The notes: generated by a model from the letters alone, not told the origin. Shown: positions 7,259 to 15,710, numbered from the stretch's first letter. The stretch: DNA of 27,054 nt from an uncultured Oscillospiraceae bacterium (GCA_900769845.1 CAAGIF010000233.1:1-27054); one strand, 5' to 3'. A program made the numbers and translations.

Positions 7259-7289
7259 AAAGGGACAGCAGTAAATTTGCTGTCCCTTT
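7259..7289 (-). terminator. Terminator of glyA
   Basis: A perfect 12-bp inverted repeat (AAAGGGACAGCA / TGCTGTCCCTTT, 7-base loop) lies 38 bases past the glyA stop. On the minus strand it is followed by CTTGTATATTCTT. Confidence 0.75.
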
Positions 7290-7326
7290 GAATACTTATG
7301 CCTACCGATCTCTTGCTGCAGTATTT

Positions 7327-8580
7327 TTATCGGTACAGCGGGAATCTCTCGCAGATATCCGCCACAGTTGCTTGAACTTCTGCAGCGGTTCCTTCGAAAT
7401 CCCGGGCGGTCTGGCCAATACAGTGGGCGATAGCCCGCATTTCTTCTGCTCCCAATCCCCGGGTAGTGGCAGCCGCGGTACCGATGCGGACACCGCTGGT
7501 GACAGAAGGTTTCTCCGGATCATTGGGGATCGCATTCTTGTTCAGCGTAATGTGGTTGGCATCGCAGCGCTCCTGCAGTTCCTTTCCGGTAATGCCCATG
7601 GGCCGCAGATCTGCCAGCATCAAATGGTTGTCCGTGCCGCCGGTGACCAGATCAAAGCCTTCTGCTACCAGCGCATCTGCCATTGCCTTGGCATTGGCAA
7701 CCACATTCCGGGCATAGAGCTTGAATTCATCGCTCATGGCTTCCTTCAGACATACCGCCTTGGCAGCGATCACATGCTCCAGTGGGCCGCCCTGGGTGCC
7801 GGGAAAAACGGCGGAATTCAGTTTCTTGGCAAATTCCTCCTTACCCATGATCAGGCCGCCTCTGGGGCCACGGAGGGTCTTGTGGGTAGTGGTGGTGACG
7901 ATATCGGCATAGGGTACGGGATTCATATGAACGCCGCCTGCCACAAGGCCGGCAATGTGCGCCATATCCACCATGAATACCGCGCCGACTTCGTGAGCGA
8001 TATCTGCAAAGATCTTGAAATCGATGGCCCGGGGGTAAGCGGACGCGCCTGCAATCAGCAGCTTGGGGCGGTGCTTCTTTGCCAGATCCCGGATGTTGTC
8101 GTAATCGATGAGGCCGGTTTCGTGATCCACATCATAGGAGACCGCATTATAATACTTGCCGGAAATATTGGCGGGACTGCCGTGGGAAAGATGACCGCCG
8201 TTGGCCAGGCTCATACCCATCAGGGTATCACCGGGCTGCAAAATGGCAAGCTGAACCGCCATATTGGCCTGAGCGCCGGAGTGGGGCTGTACATTAGCAA
8301 ATTCCGCGCCGAACAGATCCCTGGCCCGCTGGATACACAGGCTCTCCAGCTCATCCACGAACTCACAGCCGCCATAGTAACGCTTGCCGGGAAGTCCCTC
8401 TGCGTACTTATTGGTCAGAATGGAGCCCATGGCAGCGATCACCGCCGGGGAGGCAAAATTCTCCGAGGCAATCAACTCGATGCCGTTCTCCTGCCGACCC
8501 AGTTCCCGCTCCATCATGGCGGCGATCACAGGATCATGATCCGCGACAAAACCGATTGAATCAAGAGGTTTTCCGTACAT
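7327..8580 (-). CDS. glyA: Serine hydroxymethyltransferase
   Basis: GlyA converts serine and tetrahydrofolate to glycine and 5,10-methylene-tetrahydrofolate, the main source of one-carbon units. The 417-aa protein has [12 protein letters not shown] (residues 31-42), [13 protein letters not shown] (59-71), the cofactor-contacting [10 protein letters not shown] (205-214) and the PLP-binding lysine in [14 protein letters not shown] (Lys234). The length is typical. GAAGGA lies about 9 bases ahead of the ATG, and a strong promoter sits about 40 bases upstream. It is transcribed alone, although the gene upstream on the same strand has no terminator before it. Confidence 0.97.
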   Translation of the reverse strand: MYGKPLDSIGFVADHDPVIAAMMERELGRQENGIELIASENFASPAVIAAMGSILTNKYAEGLPGKRYYGGCEFVDELESLCIQRARDLFGAEFANVQPHSGAQANMAVQLAILQPGDTLMGMSLANGGHLSHGSPANISGKYYNAVSYDVDHETGLIDYDNIRDLAKKHRPKLLIAGASAYPRAIDFKIFADIAHEVGAVFMVDMAHIAGLVAGGVHMNPVPYADIVTTTTHKTLRGPRGGLIMGKEEFAKKLNSAVFPGTQGGPLEHVIAAKAVCLKEAMSDEFKLYARNVVANAKAMADALVAEGFDLVTGGTDNHLMLADLRPMGITGKELQERCDANHITLNKNAIPNDPEKPSVTSGVRIGTAAATTRGLGAEEMRAIAHCIGQTARDFEGTAAEVQATVADICERFPLYR

Positions 8581-8616
8581 AGCAGCATCCTTCTTTCTTA
8601 GTATTTATCTAAACTG

Positions 8617-8645
8617 ATTATAGTACATAATCCAAGCGCTGTCAA
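8617..8645 (-). promoter_or_regulatory. Sigma-A consensus promoter for glyA
   Basis: On the minus strand a perfect TTGACA (8640-8645), a 17-bp spacer and a perfect TATAAT (8617-8622) lie in the 77-base gap upstream of glyA. This matches consensus at all 12 positions, so strong expression is expected. Confidence 0.9.
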
Positions 8646-8657
8646 TGAAATCTCCGG

Positions 8658-9413
8658 TTACATATCCGGCTTATAGGGCTTGTCCGCCGGGTAGCCACCC
8701 TTAAGTTTCTGCATACCTCTGGATACCGCATCCCGGGAATTCTTCCAGTCTGCCCCCGCCTGGCGGTAGTCAAACATACCGCAGAACCAGTCGATATCCT
8801 CTTTCATTCTGGACATATTCTCCTGCATCAGACGAATAACGGTATCATAGAACCATTCCCGCTGGGAGTTGGGAAGTTCCTCCCCGGCAGCTTCCAGAAG
8901 ACCCTGAAAATGATGCATGCAGAATCCCTTGCAGAATTCCACCCGCTGCCGAAATTCCGGTTCCTTAATCAGGCTGAAGAAGGTGGCGTAATACCTTTGC
9001 ATCGTTTCTTCCAGCCGGGTGCAGATGTAGCAGCTTTCATTTTTCTGTTTCGCCCATTGGAGCAGAGGATTTTCCTCCTGCTGCATCCTGCGGCGGATCA
9101 GGGGGCGTTTCTCCGGAAAGGTGAATTCCTCCTTCTGCTTCTCCAATTCCTCAAGCAGACAGGCGTAGTAGGTCTGCAGCATCAGACCGTTACCCAGGGA
9201 ATTTCCGTAATCATAGAGCATTTTATAATGCTCCCGGCAGAACCCTTCCCGGTCCGTCACCCCGCGAACCTCCGGTTCCATGTAGCTGGCGCCGGGGCCG
9301 ATGATGTAGCGGATAAGCCGCTGACGGGTCATCCGTTCCAGATAGCAGAAGGGGCATTCATCTCCGGAAAGGAACGCGTCGTTGACGGGGATAGTATGGA
9401 TTTTCTCTCTCAT
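8658..9413 (-). CDS. DUF6062-like cysteine-rich protein of unknown function
   Basis: The 251-aa product begins MREKIHTIPVNDAF, then DECPFC, which I recognise as the pattern of the Firmicute family DUF6062; no function is known. It contains two similar half-sites: Cys20-x2-Cys23 with GFCREH (Cys59, His62), and Cys128-x2-Cys131 with GFCMHH (Cys165, His168). Each could bind one metal ion. The rest is helical and charged, without signal peptide or membrane segment, so it is cytosolic. AGGAGT precedes the ATG by 8 bases. A divergent promoter region separates it from the HAD gene, and glyA lies downstream. Confidence 0.8.
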   Translation of the reverse strand: MREKIHTIPVNDAFLSGDECPFCYLERMTRQRLIRYIIGPGASYMEPEVRGVTDREGFCREHYKMLYDYGNSLGNGLMLQTYYACLLEELEKQKEEFTFPEKRPLIRRRMQQEENPLLQWAKQKNESCYICTRLEETMQRYYATFFSLIKEPEFRQRVEFCKGFCMHHFQGLLEAAGEELPNSQREWFYDTVIRLMQENMSRMKEDIDWFCGMFDYRQAGADWKNSRDAVSRGMQKLKGGYPADKPYKPDM

Positions 9414-9448
9414 AAGGCTACTCCTGCCTTTCTTCGGTCTTATTATTT

Positions 9449-9477
9449 ACTTTACCCCCTGACCCGGTAATTGTCAA
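9449..9477 (-). promoter_or_regulatory. Sigma-A type promoter for the DUF6062-like gene
   Basis: On the minus strand a perfect TTGACA (9472-9477), a 17-bp spacer and TAAAGT (9449-9454). Confidence 0.65.
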
Positions 9478-9500
9478 ATCCTATTATTTCCCGATGTGTG

Positions 9501-9529
9501 TTGCAAAGCCGCTGTTTGTATCGTATAAT
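9501..9529 (+). promoter_or_regulatory. Sigma-A type promoter for the HAD phosphatase-cutC operon
   Basis: TTGCAA (9501-9506), a 17-bp spacer and a perfect TATAAT (9524-9529) lie 28 bases ahead of the start at 9558. Confidence 0.8.
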
Positions 9530-9557
9530 GGACAAAACAGCAGAAAGGACGATATCC

Positions 9558-10202
9558 ATGGAGAAAAAGGCTATTCTCTTTGATCTGGACGGCACTCTTA
9601 CCGACTCCGGCGAGGGCATCATGAAGTGCGCGAAAATGACCCTGGAGCATTACGGCATTCCCGTGCCAGATATTCAGGCGCTTCGGGTATTCGTCGGCCC
9701 GCCCCTGCATGATATGTTCGTTAAATTTGGCATCCCGGAGGAAAAGACCGATGAAGCAGTGGCCATCTACCGTAGCCGGTATGTGACCAAGGGAAAGTTT
9801 GAAAATACCCCCTACCCCGGGATGATCCCCACGCTGGAAAAGCTGCGAGATGCAGGATTCGACCTCTATGTAGCTACCTCCAAGCCGGAGGCGGTATCCA
9901 AAGAGATCCTCGCCCATTTTGATATGGCAAAGTATTTCACATTGATCTGTGGCGCTTCTCTGGACAAGTCCCGCACCTCCAAGGAATCCGTCATCGCCTA
10001 TCTTCTGGAACAGATCGGCAAGGACGCCAAAATGGTCATGGTGGGCGACACCGCCTTTGATGTCATCGGCGCTGCCCATCACGGAATTCCTGCCATTGGC
10101 GTCGCCTGGGGCTATGGCAGTGTGGAGGAAATGACCGATGCCGGCGCTGTCGCCATCGCCCGGGACGCCCATCACCTGTACGAACTGCTGATGAAGGAGT
10201 AA
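9558..10202 (+). CDS. HAD-superfamily phosphatase (phosphoglycolate phosphatase-like)
   Basis: This is a haloacid dehalogenase subfamily I phosphatase of 214 aa. Motif I is LFDLDGTLTDSG (Asp9 nucleophile, Asp11), motif II is in YVATSKPE, motif III is the lysine in ASLDKSRTSKES, and motif IV is VMVGDTAFDVIGA. A helical cap domain lies between motifs I and II. Homologs are called Gph or PpaX, but the substrate (phosphoglycolate, pyrophosphate, sugar or nucleotide phosphates) cannot be fixed from sequence. ATG 9558 follows AAAGGA by 8 bases. It is 4 bases from cutC and shares its promoter. Confidence 0.88.
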   Translation: MEKKAILFDLDGTLTDSGEGIMKCAKMTLEHYGIPVPDIQALRVFVGPPLHDMFVKFGIPEEKTDEAVAIYRSRYVTKGKFENTPYPGMIPTLEKLRDAGFDLYVATSKPEAVSKEILAHFDMAKYFTLICGASLDKSRTSKESVIAYLLEQIGKDAKMVMVGDTAFDVIGAAHHGIPAIGVAWGYGSVEEMTDAGAVAIARDAHHLYELLMKE

Positions 10203-10206
10203 ATCT

Positions 10207-10950
10207 ATGATTCTGGAAATTTGTGTGGATTCCCTCGCCTCTGCCCGAGCTGCCATCCGGGGCGGCGCGGACCGGCTGGAGCTGTGCAGTGCGTTGGCGC
10301 TGGGCGGTCTGACTCCCTATACCGCCCTGCTGGAGCAGATCCGCCGGGAAAGCGATATCCCCGTCCGGTGCCTAATGCGCCCAAGAGCGGGAGATTTTCT
10401 CTATACAAAGGAAGAGATCGATCTGATGGCTGTCCAGATCCGTCAGCTTCGCGCCGCCGGAGCAGATGGGTTTGTCATCGGCTGTCTGACGCCGGAGGGA
10501 GAACTGGACCGCCAAGCTATGCTGCCGCTGATCGAAGCAGCCGAGGGGGCTGCTTTGACCCTGCACCGGTGCATTGATGTGTCCCGGGACCTTGTGAAGA
10601 CCTACCGGGACGCCGCTGCGCTGGGCATCGATACCGTGCTGACCAGCGGCGCTGCTGCAAGCTGCATGGCAGGTCTGGATACCATCGGGGAGCTTCTTTC
10701 TCTTCGGGATGCTGCTTCCGGGCCGGAAATTCTCATTGGTGCCGGGGTGAAGGCCGGGGTGATCCGCGCCATTCGCCAAAAATTCCCCCATGCCCGGGCT
10801 TTCCACATGAGCGGAAAGACGGAGCTGGAAAGCAGCATGATCTTCCGCCGGGCAGAGGTTCCCATGGGACTTCCCGGACTGGACGAATGGCGCATCCAGC
10901 AGACCAGCGAAGATGCCGTCCGTCAGGCGCGGCAGGCTTTGGATGCATAA
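10207..10950 (+). CDS. cutC: CutC family protein (copper homeostasis protein homolog)
   Basis: The 247-aa TIM-barrel protein matches CutC: it starts MILEICVDSLASARAAIRGG, then ADRLELCSALALGGLTP, RCLMRPRAGDFLYT, LHRCID and IGAGVKAGVI. CutC was first linked to copper tolerance, but the true biochemical role is not settled. The binding site AAGGAG (10194-10199) lies inside the end of the HAD gene, so the two are co-translated. A terminator follows the stop. No copper pump or regulator is nearby, so the context does not support a copper role in particular. Confidence 0.93.
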   Translation: MILEICVDSLASARAAIRGGADRLELCSALALGGLTPYTALLEQIRRESDIPVRCLMRPRAGDFLYTKEEIDLMAVQIRQLRAAGADGFVIGCLTPEGELDRQAMLPLIEAAEGAALTLHRCIDVSRDLVKTYRDAAALGIDTVLTSGAAASCMAGLDTIGELLSLRDAASGPEILIGAGVKAGVIRAIRQKFPHARAFHMSGKTELESSMIFRRAEVPMGLPGLDEWRIQQTSEDAVRQARQALDA

Positions 10951-10975
10951 ACCGTTTCCCATTATACTATTTAAC

Positions 10976-11020
10976 ACCGCCGATTTTGGTTATCTATTCC
11001 GAAATCGGCGGTATTTTATT
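10976..11020. terminator. Terminator between cutC and asnB
   Basis: ACCGCCGATTT (10976-10986) pairs perfectly with AAATCGGCGGT (11002-11012) across a 15-base loop and is followed by ATTTTATT. It sits between two convergent genes and may act on both. Confidence 0.8.
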
Positions 11021-11030
11021 AGAATTTCAA

Positions 11031-12854
11031 TTATATCCGCACATCCACGGCGTAATGGCGCAGCCAGAAATCGATCTGCAGCAAATACGCCATGGTCTGG
11101 GGCCGTTTCATAAGCTGACCGTACCAGGGCCAAATAAACTCCCGGTCAAAGATGGCTCTGACCGCGTCCGGATTTACCAGAGCAAACAGCGGCGCATTCT
11201 TATCCTCCAGCAGTTCTCTCAGCCGCCGGGTCACCGCTTCCTCATAAGCCGGGTCAAAGGTCTTGGGATAGGGACTTTTCTTACGCCAGAGCACCTCCTC
11301 CGGCAGCAGCCCATCCACAGCCGCCCGAAGCAGCCCCTTTTCCTTTCCCCGAAAATCCTTAAATTCCCAGGGAATACCGTACAGATATTCCGCGATTCGG
11401 TAATCGCAGAAGGGCACCCGTATCTCCAGACCGCAGTACATACTCATCCGGTCCTTCCGATCCAGCAGGGTCTGCATAAACCAGCGGAAATTCAAATTCA
11501 CCATTTCCTTCATTCGTCGCTCCAGGGGCGATGTTCCGGGAAGTATATCGCTTTCCCTGCAGGTTTTTAGGTACTGCGCCCGGACGAAATCTCCGGGATC
11601 TATCCCCTGCCTCAACGCAGGATGCATCAGCTCAGCGCGCATGGACAGATTTTGCGACCAGGGAAATCCGTCAGCCTGCCGAATCTCCGGATCCCGATAC
11701 CAGGGATACCCCCCGAATATCTCGTCAGCGCATTCCCCGGACAGGGCCACCTTTACATGGTTGCGTATTTTCCTGCAAAACGCCAGCAGGGAAAAATCCA
11801 CATCCGCCATTCCCGGCAGATCCCGGGCAATTGTGGCGTTTTCCAGCTCCGCAAGCAGATCTTCCGGGGACAAAACCGTCCAGTTATGGCACAGACTTTG
11901 GGCGTTTTTCATCAAGTCAATATAATACGGATCAGAATTGGGCTGAAATTTTCCCGGGGTGAAATATTTGTCATTATTCCGGTAGTCTACGGAAAAGGAT
12001 TGGATTATCTCTCCCCTTCTTCGCATATCTCCGGCGCAGATGGCAGTGATGATGCTGGAATCCAAACCGCCGGACAAAAATGTTCCCACCGGCACATCGG
12101 ATACCGTTTGCCGACGGATTGCATCTGTCAGCAGTGTCCTGACCTGTTCCACCGTTTCCGGGAAGGATTCCCGATGTTCCCGGTCCGTCAGCTTCCAGTA
12201 TTGTTTTGTGGTGAGTTTTCCCCCCTGCCAGTATCCGTAGCAGCCGGGCTCCAGTTCCTCCACATCCCGGAACACGCCGCTGCCCGGGATCCGCCCCGGG
12301 CCAAGGAGCAGAATCTGGGCTGCCCCTTCCCTGTCCAGAACCGGTTTTACATCCGGATGCTGTAAAAGGGTCTTGATTTCCGATGCAAAGATCAGCCCTT
12401 CCCCCCGACGAGCATAAAACAAGGGTTTTACACCAATTCTATCCCTTGCCAGAAACAGGCGCCTGCGCCCCTCCTCCCAAATACCAAAGGCAAATATGCC
12501 GTTGAGTTTCAGAAGACTGTCCTCTCCGTACTCCGCATAAGCATGGAGCACCACTTCCGTATCGGAATGCCCTACAAACTGATGACCCAGGGCAAGAAGC
12601 TCCCTTCGAATCTCTTCCGTATTATAAAGCTCCCCGTTGTATGTAATGCAATAGGTTTCCCCGTCCCACCTGCATTGCATAGGTTGCTTTCCTCCCTCCG
12701 GGTCAATGATCGCCAGTCTAGTATGGAGCAAGGTACATTCTTCATGGCAGTATTCTCCCCTGCCGTCCGGCCCCCGGCGGAGCATAGTCTCCATCATTTT
12801 CTGCCGAAGGGACAGCGGTGCAGCCAGCCCAAGTATTCCCGCAATCGCACACAT
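11031..12854 (-). CDS. asnB: Asparagine synthetase B (glutamine-hydrolysing)
   Basis: AsnB makes asparagine from aspartate, ATP and glutamine. The start is placed at 12854 so that the protein begins Met-Cys: Cys2 is the glutaminase nucleophile and must be exposed after Met removal. Two upstream ATGs in the same frame lie too close to the AAGGAG site. The N-terminal glutaminase domain shows RRGPDGRGEY and YNGELYN. The synthetase domain has the PPi-binding loop FLSGGLDSSI and SGECADEIFGGYPWY. The 607-aa length is usual for the Firmicute type. It is a single gene, convergent with cutC. Confidence 0.95.
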   Translation of the reverse strand: MCAIAGILGLAAPLSLRQKMMETMLRRGPDGRGEYCHEECTLLHTRLAIIDPEGGKQPMQCRWDGETYCITYNGELYNTEEIRRELLALGHQFVGHSDTEVVLHAYAEYGEDSLLKLNGIFAFGIWEEGRRRLFLARDRIGVKPLFYARRGEGLIFASEIKTLLQHPDVKPVLDREGAAQILLLGPGRIPGSGVFRDVEELEPGCYGYWQGGKLTTKQYWKLTDREHRESFPETVEQVRTLLTDAIRRQTVSDVPVGTFLSGGLDSSIITAICAGDMRRRGEIIQSFSVDYRNNDKYFTPGKFQPNSDPYYIDLMKNAQSLCHNWTVLSPEDLLAELENATIARDLPGMADVDFSLLAFCRKIRNHVKVALSGECADEIFGGYPWYRDPEIRQADGFPWSQNLSMRAELMHPALRQGIDPGDFVRAQYLKTCRESDILPGTSPLERRMKEMVNLNFRWFMQTLLDRKDRMSMYCGLEIRVPFCDYRIAEYLYGIPWEFKDFRGKEKGLLRAAVDGLLPEEVLWRKKSPYPKTFDPAYEEAVTRRLRELLEDKNAPLFALVNPDAVRAIFDREFIWPWYGQLMKRPQTMAYLLQIDFWLRHYAVDVRI

Positions 12855-12955
12855 TCTCATCACACTCCTTTCCGTCCCCCTATTCTATGCAAAGAATGGG
12901 AAAGTGGGAATGCATGGTACGGAAAATCCGGGAAATACTGTAAGGGGTGATGAAT

Positions 12956-13384
12956 ATGAAAAACTCACAGGAAATTTTAACATCGATTCTGCAAACCACA
13001 CAGATGGGCCAGGTCGGCATCCGCAGCGTCATGGACGCAGCAACCCAAACCGCCCTTCGCAGCGCGCTGGAATCCCAGCTTAAGGAATATGACACCATTG
13101 AAACGGAAGCCTACGCCATCGCAGCCCAACGGGGCTGGGATTTGGAGGAGTTGGACTCCGGCAAACGGGTCATGACGGATATGATGAGCCGGATGAAGCT
13201 GGGTTTCCACTGCACGGATTCCAAGATCGCGGGTATGATGATCGAAGGTAACACAAAAGGCGTCATCAAAAGTCTGCGAAACAAGCACCGCTGTCATAAG
13301 ATAGAAGGTCCGGTGGCAACTCTTTCTCAGAAACTTCTTGACTGCGAAACCGCAAATATTCAGCAAATGCATCCGTTTCTGTGA
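12956..13384 (+). CDS. Conserved small helical protein, possibly spore-related
   Basis: The 142-aa product has no signal peptide and is predicted all-helical, with stretches such as LRSALESQLKEYDTIETEAY and LSQKLLDCETANIQQM. The pattern of Glu and His residues in long helices recalls ferritin-like four-helix bundles (DUF2383-type), but I am not certain of the family. I recognise it only as a conserved protein of Clostridia. ATG 12956 is chosen because AAGGGG lies 8 bases upstream; the in-frame GTG 12947 and ATG 12950 are too close to it. A terminator follows, so it is monocistronic. The adjacent cortex-lysis operon suggests, but does not prove, a spore role. Confidence 0.7.
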   Translation: MKNSQEILTSILQTTQMGQVGIRSVMDAATQTALRSALESQLKEYDTIETEAYAIAAQRGWDLEELDSGKRVMTDMMSRMKLGFHCTDSKIAGMMIEGNTKGVIKSLRNKHRCHKIEGPVATLSQKLLDCETANIQQMHPFL

Positions 13385-13388
13385 ACAA

Positions 13389-13427
13389 CCAGGGGGACAG
13401 TTCCGACTGTCCCCCTGGCACATTTTT
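13389..13427 (+). terminator. Terminator after the small helical protein gene
   Basis: A perfect 13-bp inverted repeat (CCAGGGGGACAGT / ACTGTCCCCCTGG, loop TCCG) is followed by CACATTTTT. Confidence 0.85.
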
Positions 13428-13446
13428 GGGATCCCGGCATAGGATA
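13420..13446 (+). promoter_or_regulatory. Possible sigma-K promoter of the cortex-lytic operon
   Basis: AC (13420-13421), a 16-bp spacer and CATAGGATA (13438-13446) match the sigma-K pattern AC-N16-CATAnnnTA. No sigma-A pair is seen here. The match is short and overlaps the preceding terminator tail, and the leader would be only a few bases, so this is tentative. Confidence 0.35.
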
Positions 13447-13473
13447 ATCTGAAGTAAGAAAGGAGTGGTTACC

Positions 13474-13854
13474 CTGGCTGCAAAAGGCTACATAACCGTA
13501 CACGCCTACACCAGCTATGCACAGATCCCCCTGGAAGATGTGGCGATAACCGTCACCGCCCCCGACGGAACTGCCATTGCCATGCGGGTCACCGACGAAA
13601 ACGGACAAATTGCTCCCATTGAGGTTCCCGTACCGGACAAATCTGCCAGTCTGTCCCCCAATCCGGAAGAAAAGCCCTTTACCTCTGTCAATCTCTACGC
13701 CAGGAAAAAGGGGTTTGAGCAGATAGAAAACGAGGATCTTCAGGTCTTCGCCGATACAACCACTGATCAAAATCTGGAGATGATCCCCCTGTCCGAACTG
13801 CCGGGGAAATGGAATCAAACAGCCATTTTCGATACCCCAGCCCAGAATCTGTAG
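13474..13854 (+). CDS. Small protein with transthyretin-like/carboxypeptidase-regulatory fold, cortex-lytic operon
   Basis: The product (about 126 aa) looks like one beta-sandwich: GYITVHAYTSYAQIPLEDV, TVTAPDGTAIAMRVTDENGQ and SVNLYARKKGF are the strand pattern of carboxypeptidase-regulatory or transthyretin-like domains. There is no signal peptide. The ribosome binding site AAAGGAG (13459-13465) overlaps the only GTG (13465), so that codon is unlikely to start. CTG 13474 lies 8 bases downstream and would give Met-Ala-Ala-Lys-Gly-Tyr. The next gene starts 9 bases after the stop with AGGAGG between, so it is the first gene of a three-gene operon with the lytic enzyme. It may be a structural or chaperone partner on the spore; no function is established here. 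Confidence 0.75.
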   Translation: MAAKGYITVHAYTSYAQIPLEDVAITVTAPDGTAIAMRVTDENGQIAPIEVPVPDKSASLSPNPEEKPFTSVNLYARKKGFEQIENEDLQVFADTTTDQNLEMIPLSELPGKWNQTAIFDTPAQNL

Positions 13855-13863
13855 GAGGAAGCT

Positions 13864-15090
13864 ATGCCAAATATTACCCCCTTTATACCCCAGCGGATCA
13901 CGGTACATCTGGGACCTCCCGCGTCAGATGCGGAAAATGTTACCGTCAGTTTTTCGGATTATGTAAAAAATGTCGCCTCTAGCGAAATCTATCCCACCTG
14001 GGACGAAAGCGCCCTCCGGGCAAACATTCTTGCCATTGTGTCCTTCGCGCTGAACCGGGTGTATACCGAATTCTACCGCAGCCGGGGCTATGACTTCGAC
14101 ATTACCAACTCCACTGCCTATGACCAGTTTTTCGTTAACGGACGCAGCTATTTCGACAATGTATCCCGGCTGGTAGATGAACTGTTTAATGACTATCTGC
14201 GAAGACCCGGATTTGTGGAACCTCTGGCCGCCAAATTCTGCAACGGCACCACCGTGACCTGCGAGGGTTTAAGCCAATGGGGCAGCGAAAACTTAGCCCA
14301 GCAGGGATATTCCTCCGTGGATATTCTACGCAGCTATTACGGAAATGTGGAGATCGTCAATGATGCACCGATTCAGGGAATCACCTCCTCCTATCCGGGG
14401 TATCCCCTGCGCCGGGGAACCACCGGTCCCAGTGTTGTGGTGGTGCAGACCTCTCTGAATCGGATCAGCCAGAATTACCCGGCAATTCCCAAAATACCCG
14501 TGGTTGACGGGATATTTGGCGCCAGAACAGAAGCCGCTGTCCGGAAATTCCAGGAAATCTTCAATCTGACTACCGACGGCATCGTGGGAAGATCCACCTG
14601 GTATGCGCTGGTGCGGATCTACACCGCCGTCACCCGGCTGTCGGAGCTGCGAAGCCAGGGGCAGCGGTTCTATGCAAATTCCTGGGCGCTGACGAATCCC
14701 ATACGCCAGGGAGATTCCGGGGTGCGGGTGGAGCATCTTCAGTATATGCTTTCTGTCTTGTCCGCCTATATCCGGGATATTCCCGGATTGAATGTAGACG
14801 GGATATTTGGTCCAGCAACCAGAAGCGCCGTGATCGCTGCGCAGCGCCGGTTTGGACTCCCTGAAACCGGGGTCGTGGATGCTGCCACATGGGATGAGAT
14901 CTATGATCAGTTTTCCGGTATTGAGACCACCACGCTCCGGGATCCCGCTGCCTTCCCCTATACAAACGCGCTGATCACCGGAACACCCCCCAGAGCCCGG
15001 TATGCCCGCACCGGAACCATGACCCAATTCCCCGGCAACAATCTATCCGCCGGGGCTCAGGACCCTGTCAGACAGGAGGTGGTTCGATGA
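13864..15090 (+). CDS. SleC/SpoIID-like spore cortex-lytic protein with two peptidoglycan-binding domains
   Basis: Residues about 28-165 resemble the SpoIID/LytB lytic transglycosylase domain. DYVKNVASSEIYPTWDESAL lines up with the SpoIID pattern DYVKGVVAAE, making Glu41 the candidate catalytic acid, and CEGLSQWGSENLAQQG takes the place of the SpoIID GMSQYGA motif. Two PG_binding_1 domains follow (about 185-250 with VDGIFGARTEAAVRKFQ, and 283-350 with VDGIFGPATRSAVIAAQ). This is the content of clostridial SleC, which degrades the spore cortex at germination. There is no signal peptide and no SleC-like pro-region that I can identify. AGGAGG precedes ATG 13864. The stop overlaps the next gene (ATGA). 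Confidence 0.82.
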   Translation: MPNITPFIPQRITVHLGPPASDAENVTVSFSDYVKNVASSEIYPTWDESALRANILAIVSFALNRVYTEFYRSRGYDFDITNSTAYDQFFVNGRSYFDNVSRLVDELFNDYLRRPGFVEPLAAKFCNGTTVTCEGLSQWGSENLAQQGYSSVDILRSYYGNVEIVNDAPIQGITSSYPGYPLRRGTTGPSVVVVQTSLNRISQNYPAIPKIPVVDGIFGARTEAAVRKFQEIFNLTTDGIVGRSTWYALVRIYTAVTRLSELRSQGQRFYANSWALTNPIRQGDSGVRVEHLQYMLSVLSAYIRDIPGLNVDGIFGPATRSAVIAAQRRFGLPETGVVDAATWDEIYDQFSGIETTTLRDPAAFPYTNALITGTPPRARYARTGTMTQFPGNNLSAGAQDPVRQEVVR

Positions 15091-15638
15091 GACCTGAGGA
15101 ATCCTTTGTTGGCCAACCGATCCGTAGTTTACAGACTATGCTCCGGGTACTGGCAGAGCTGGACGATAATTACCTTTCCGTGATCCCTGACGGGATATAC
15201 GGCTCCACCACCATGGCAGCAGTTTCCAATTTTCAGCGGATCCACGGACTTCCTGTCACAGGTGTAACAGACCAACAGACCTGGGAAGCCATCCGGGCAA
15301 CTTACCACCCGGCTTTGATTGAGGTCATAGAGGCTCAGCCTGTTGAAGTCATTTTGAATCCCGGGGAAGTCCTCCGCTTTGGGGAACGCAGCCCTTATTT
15401 ATATGTTGCCCAGGCGCTGCTGCAGGTTCTGTCCGATGTATACAGCAGCATCGGGCAACCCAGCCACAACGGCATTTTGGATTCTGCGACCGCTGACGCC
15501 CTCTCCGCTTTTCAGACCCTGTCGGGTCTGCCTATGACGGGTCAGCTTGATAAAATCACATGGAAACAGCTGGCTCTGCATTTCCCTCTTGCCGCGAACA
15601 AAAACCGTGGGCAATCCCAGGCTGAAGGAAGGCTGTAA
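15087..15638 (+). CDS. Peptidoglycan-binding protein with two PG_binding_1 repeats
   Basis: The 183-aa product has two PG_binding_1 repeats. The first is at about residues 12-70, with PDGIYGSTTMAAVSNFQ and LPVTGVTDQQTW. The second is at about 98-170, with NGILDSATADALSAFQ and LPMTGQLDKITW. There is no catalytic domain and no signal peptide. Its ATG overlaps the stop of the lytic enzyme, so translation is coupled. It probably helps place the enzyme on cortex peptidoglycan, in effect extending its binding domains as a separate chain. No clear terminator follows. Confidence 0.82.
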   Translation: MRPEESFVGQPIRSLQTMLRVLAELDDNYLSVIPDGIYGSTTMAAVSNFQRIHGLPVTGVTDQQTWEAIRATYHPALIEVIEAQPVEVILNPGEVLRFGERSPYLYVAQALLQVLSDVYSSIGQPSHNGILDSATADALSAFQTLSGLPMTGQLDKITWKQLALHFPLAANKNRGQSQAEGRL

Positions 15639-15681
15639 TTATTTCCGATTTGTAAAATTTTCCGTTTTCGCTACAAAAAGC

Positions 15682-15710
15682 TTGATTCCCGTTATTGGTG
15701 ACCTTATAAT
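15682..15710 (+). promoter_or_regulatory. Sigma-A type promoter for the phosphatidyltransferase gene
   Basis: TTGATT (15682-15687), a 17-bp spacer and a perfect TATAAT (15705-15710). The leader carries a small hairpin, GTGTGC-CCCC-GCACAC (15722-15737), ending 6 bases before the GGAGG binding site. Confidence 0.75.

Noticed and set aside
7288..8559. A plus-strand open frame of 423 codons opposite glyA
   Set aside because: It is antisense to glyA, with no binding site and no recognisable protein pattern.
12855..12955. CATGGTA (12913-12919) as a sigma-G box for the small helical protein, and CATAGAAT on the minus strand as a sigma-E box for asnB
   Set aside because: No -35 partner at correct spacing was found for either.
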